From assembly GCF_016616235.1 (NCBI RefSeq), contig NZ_CP067100.1, forward strand, positions 7,604,735 through 7,668,734: a stretch of 64,000 nt of DNA, in the 5' to 3' direction. This stretch comes from Bradyrhizobium diazoefficiens (lineage in GTDB: Bacteria > Pseudomonadota > Alphaproteobacteria > Rhizobiales > Xanthobacteraceae). The position numbers were made by a program, and so were the translations under genes. Of this stretch, positions 63,827-64,000 are shown in pieces. Position 1 is the stretch's first letter. Each line of letters starts with the position of its first letter. The notes under the pieces are model-generated. The model was not told the DNA's origin and ran no database searches. It saw only the letters and a list, made by a program, of their open reading frames with translations.

Positions 63827-64000
63827 CCTCGCGATCCCTCCATCTCTGACATCGCTGATCTGACCTGCGGCGCTCGCGCCGGACGGTCGAGCTTTGCCTG
63901 CAGATGGACTCGCTCGAGGTCGCGCCACGCCAGGGATCCGGGCAGGCCCCTGCATGGCGCCCACAACGCAACCTTATCTCTCAAGAGAAGTTTTTTGACG

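Overview
The window is chromosomal DNA of a high-GC alphaproteobacterium, most likely Bradyrhizobium or a close relative. The evidence is a RegSR-type redox two-component pair with a RegA-family HTH, Rhizobiales proteins such as MmcB and a DUF3551 protein, several families of intergenic palindromic repeats, CcrM-type GANTC sites, and rpsT followed by a gene-poor AT-richer stretch of the kind that precedes dnaA in related genomes.

Layout. 1-2.9 kb: RegS/RegR and the repair nuclease MmcB. 3.0-4.3 kb: an IS110-family element inserted in a palindromic repeat. Its left end carries all four guide segments expected of a bridge RNA, which is the most striking find here. 4.4-19.3 kb: two convergent GH13 glucosidases, a metallo-hydrolase, an HxlR regulator divergent from a small monooxygenase-like gene, a PHB-depolymerase-like esterase, an MFS exporter, a luciferase-like oxidoreductase, a P450, an SDR remnant, an HWE kinase and a GGDEF/EAL protein. 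19.5-29.7 kb: one physiological module. A sigma54 activator is followed by a sigma54 promoter, an MHS-type symporter, a long CoA-transferase and a complete five-gene branched-chain-amino-acid-type ABC importer, suggesting uptake and CoA activation of an unidentified carboxylic acid. 29.9-34.0 kb: a CACHE-PAS-PAS-GGDEF-EAL protein overlapping a PAS-GGDEF cyclase, then tRNA-Arg(CCG).

34.2-43.3 kb, beyond the tRNA, is accessory in character: an ArsR-like regulator divergent from a coupled leader ORF and DMT-type transporter, two decayed gene fragments, two paralogous unknown genes (one split by a frameshift at a canonical -1 slippery heptamer) around a cysteine-rich exported protein, a CDF metal transporter, an erythromycin-esterase-like protein, and a hydrolase-phosphoribosyltransferase fusion. 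43.5-62.7 kb returns to housekeeping and metabolic genes: a Tag-like glycosylase, an UppS-like prenyltransferase, a membrane protein/HTH pair with two matching palindromic operators, a serine protease, a DUF899/AHSA1/ArsR group, an orphan TctC-type binding protein, an acyl-CoA ligase, an HD-GYP protein, a two-subunit molybdenum hydroxylase, hydrolases, a polysaccharide export lipoprotein and rpsT. 62.8-64.0 kb has a terminator, degenerate DnaA boxes, clustered GANTC sites and a small ORF behind a hairpin.

All functional calls rest on reading protein motifs, start contexts and repeats by eye. No database search was possible.
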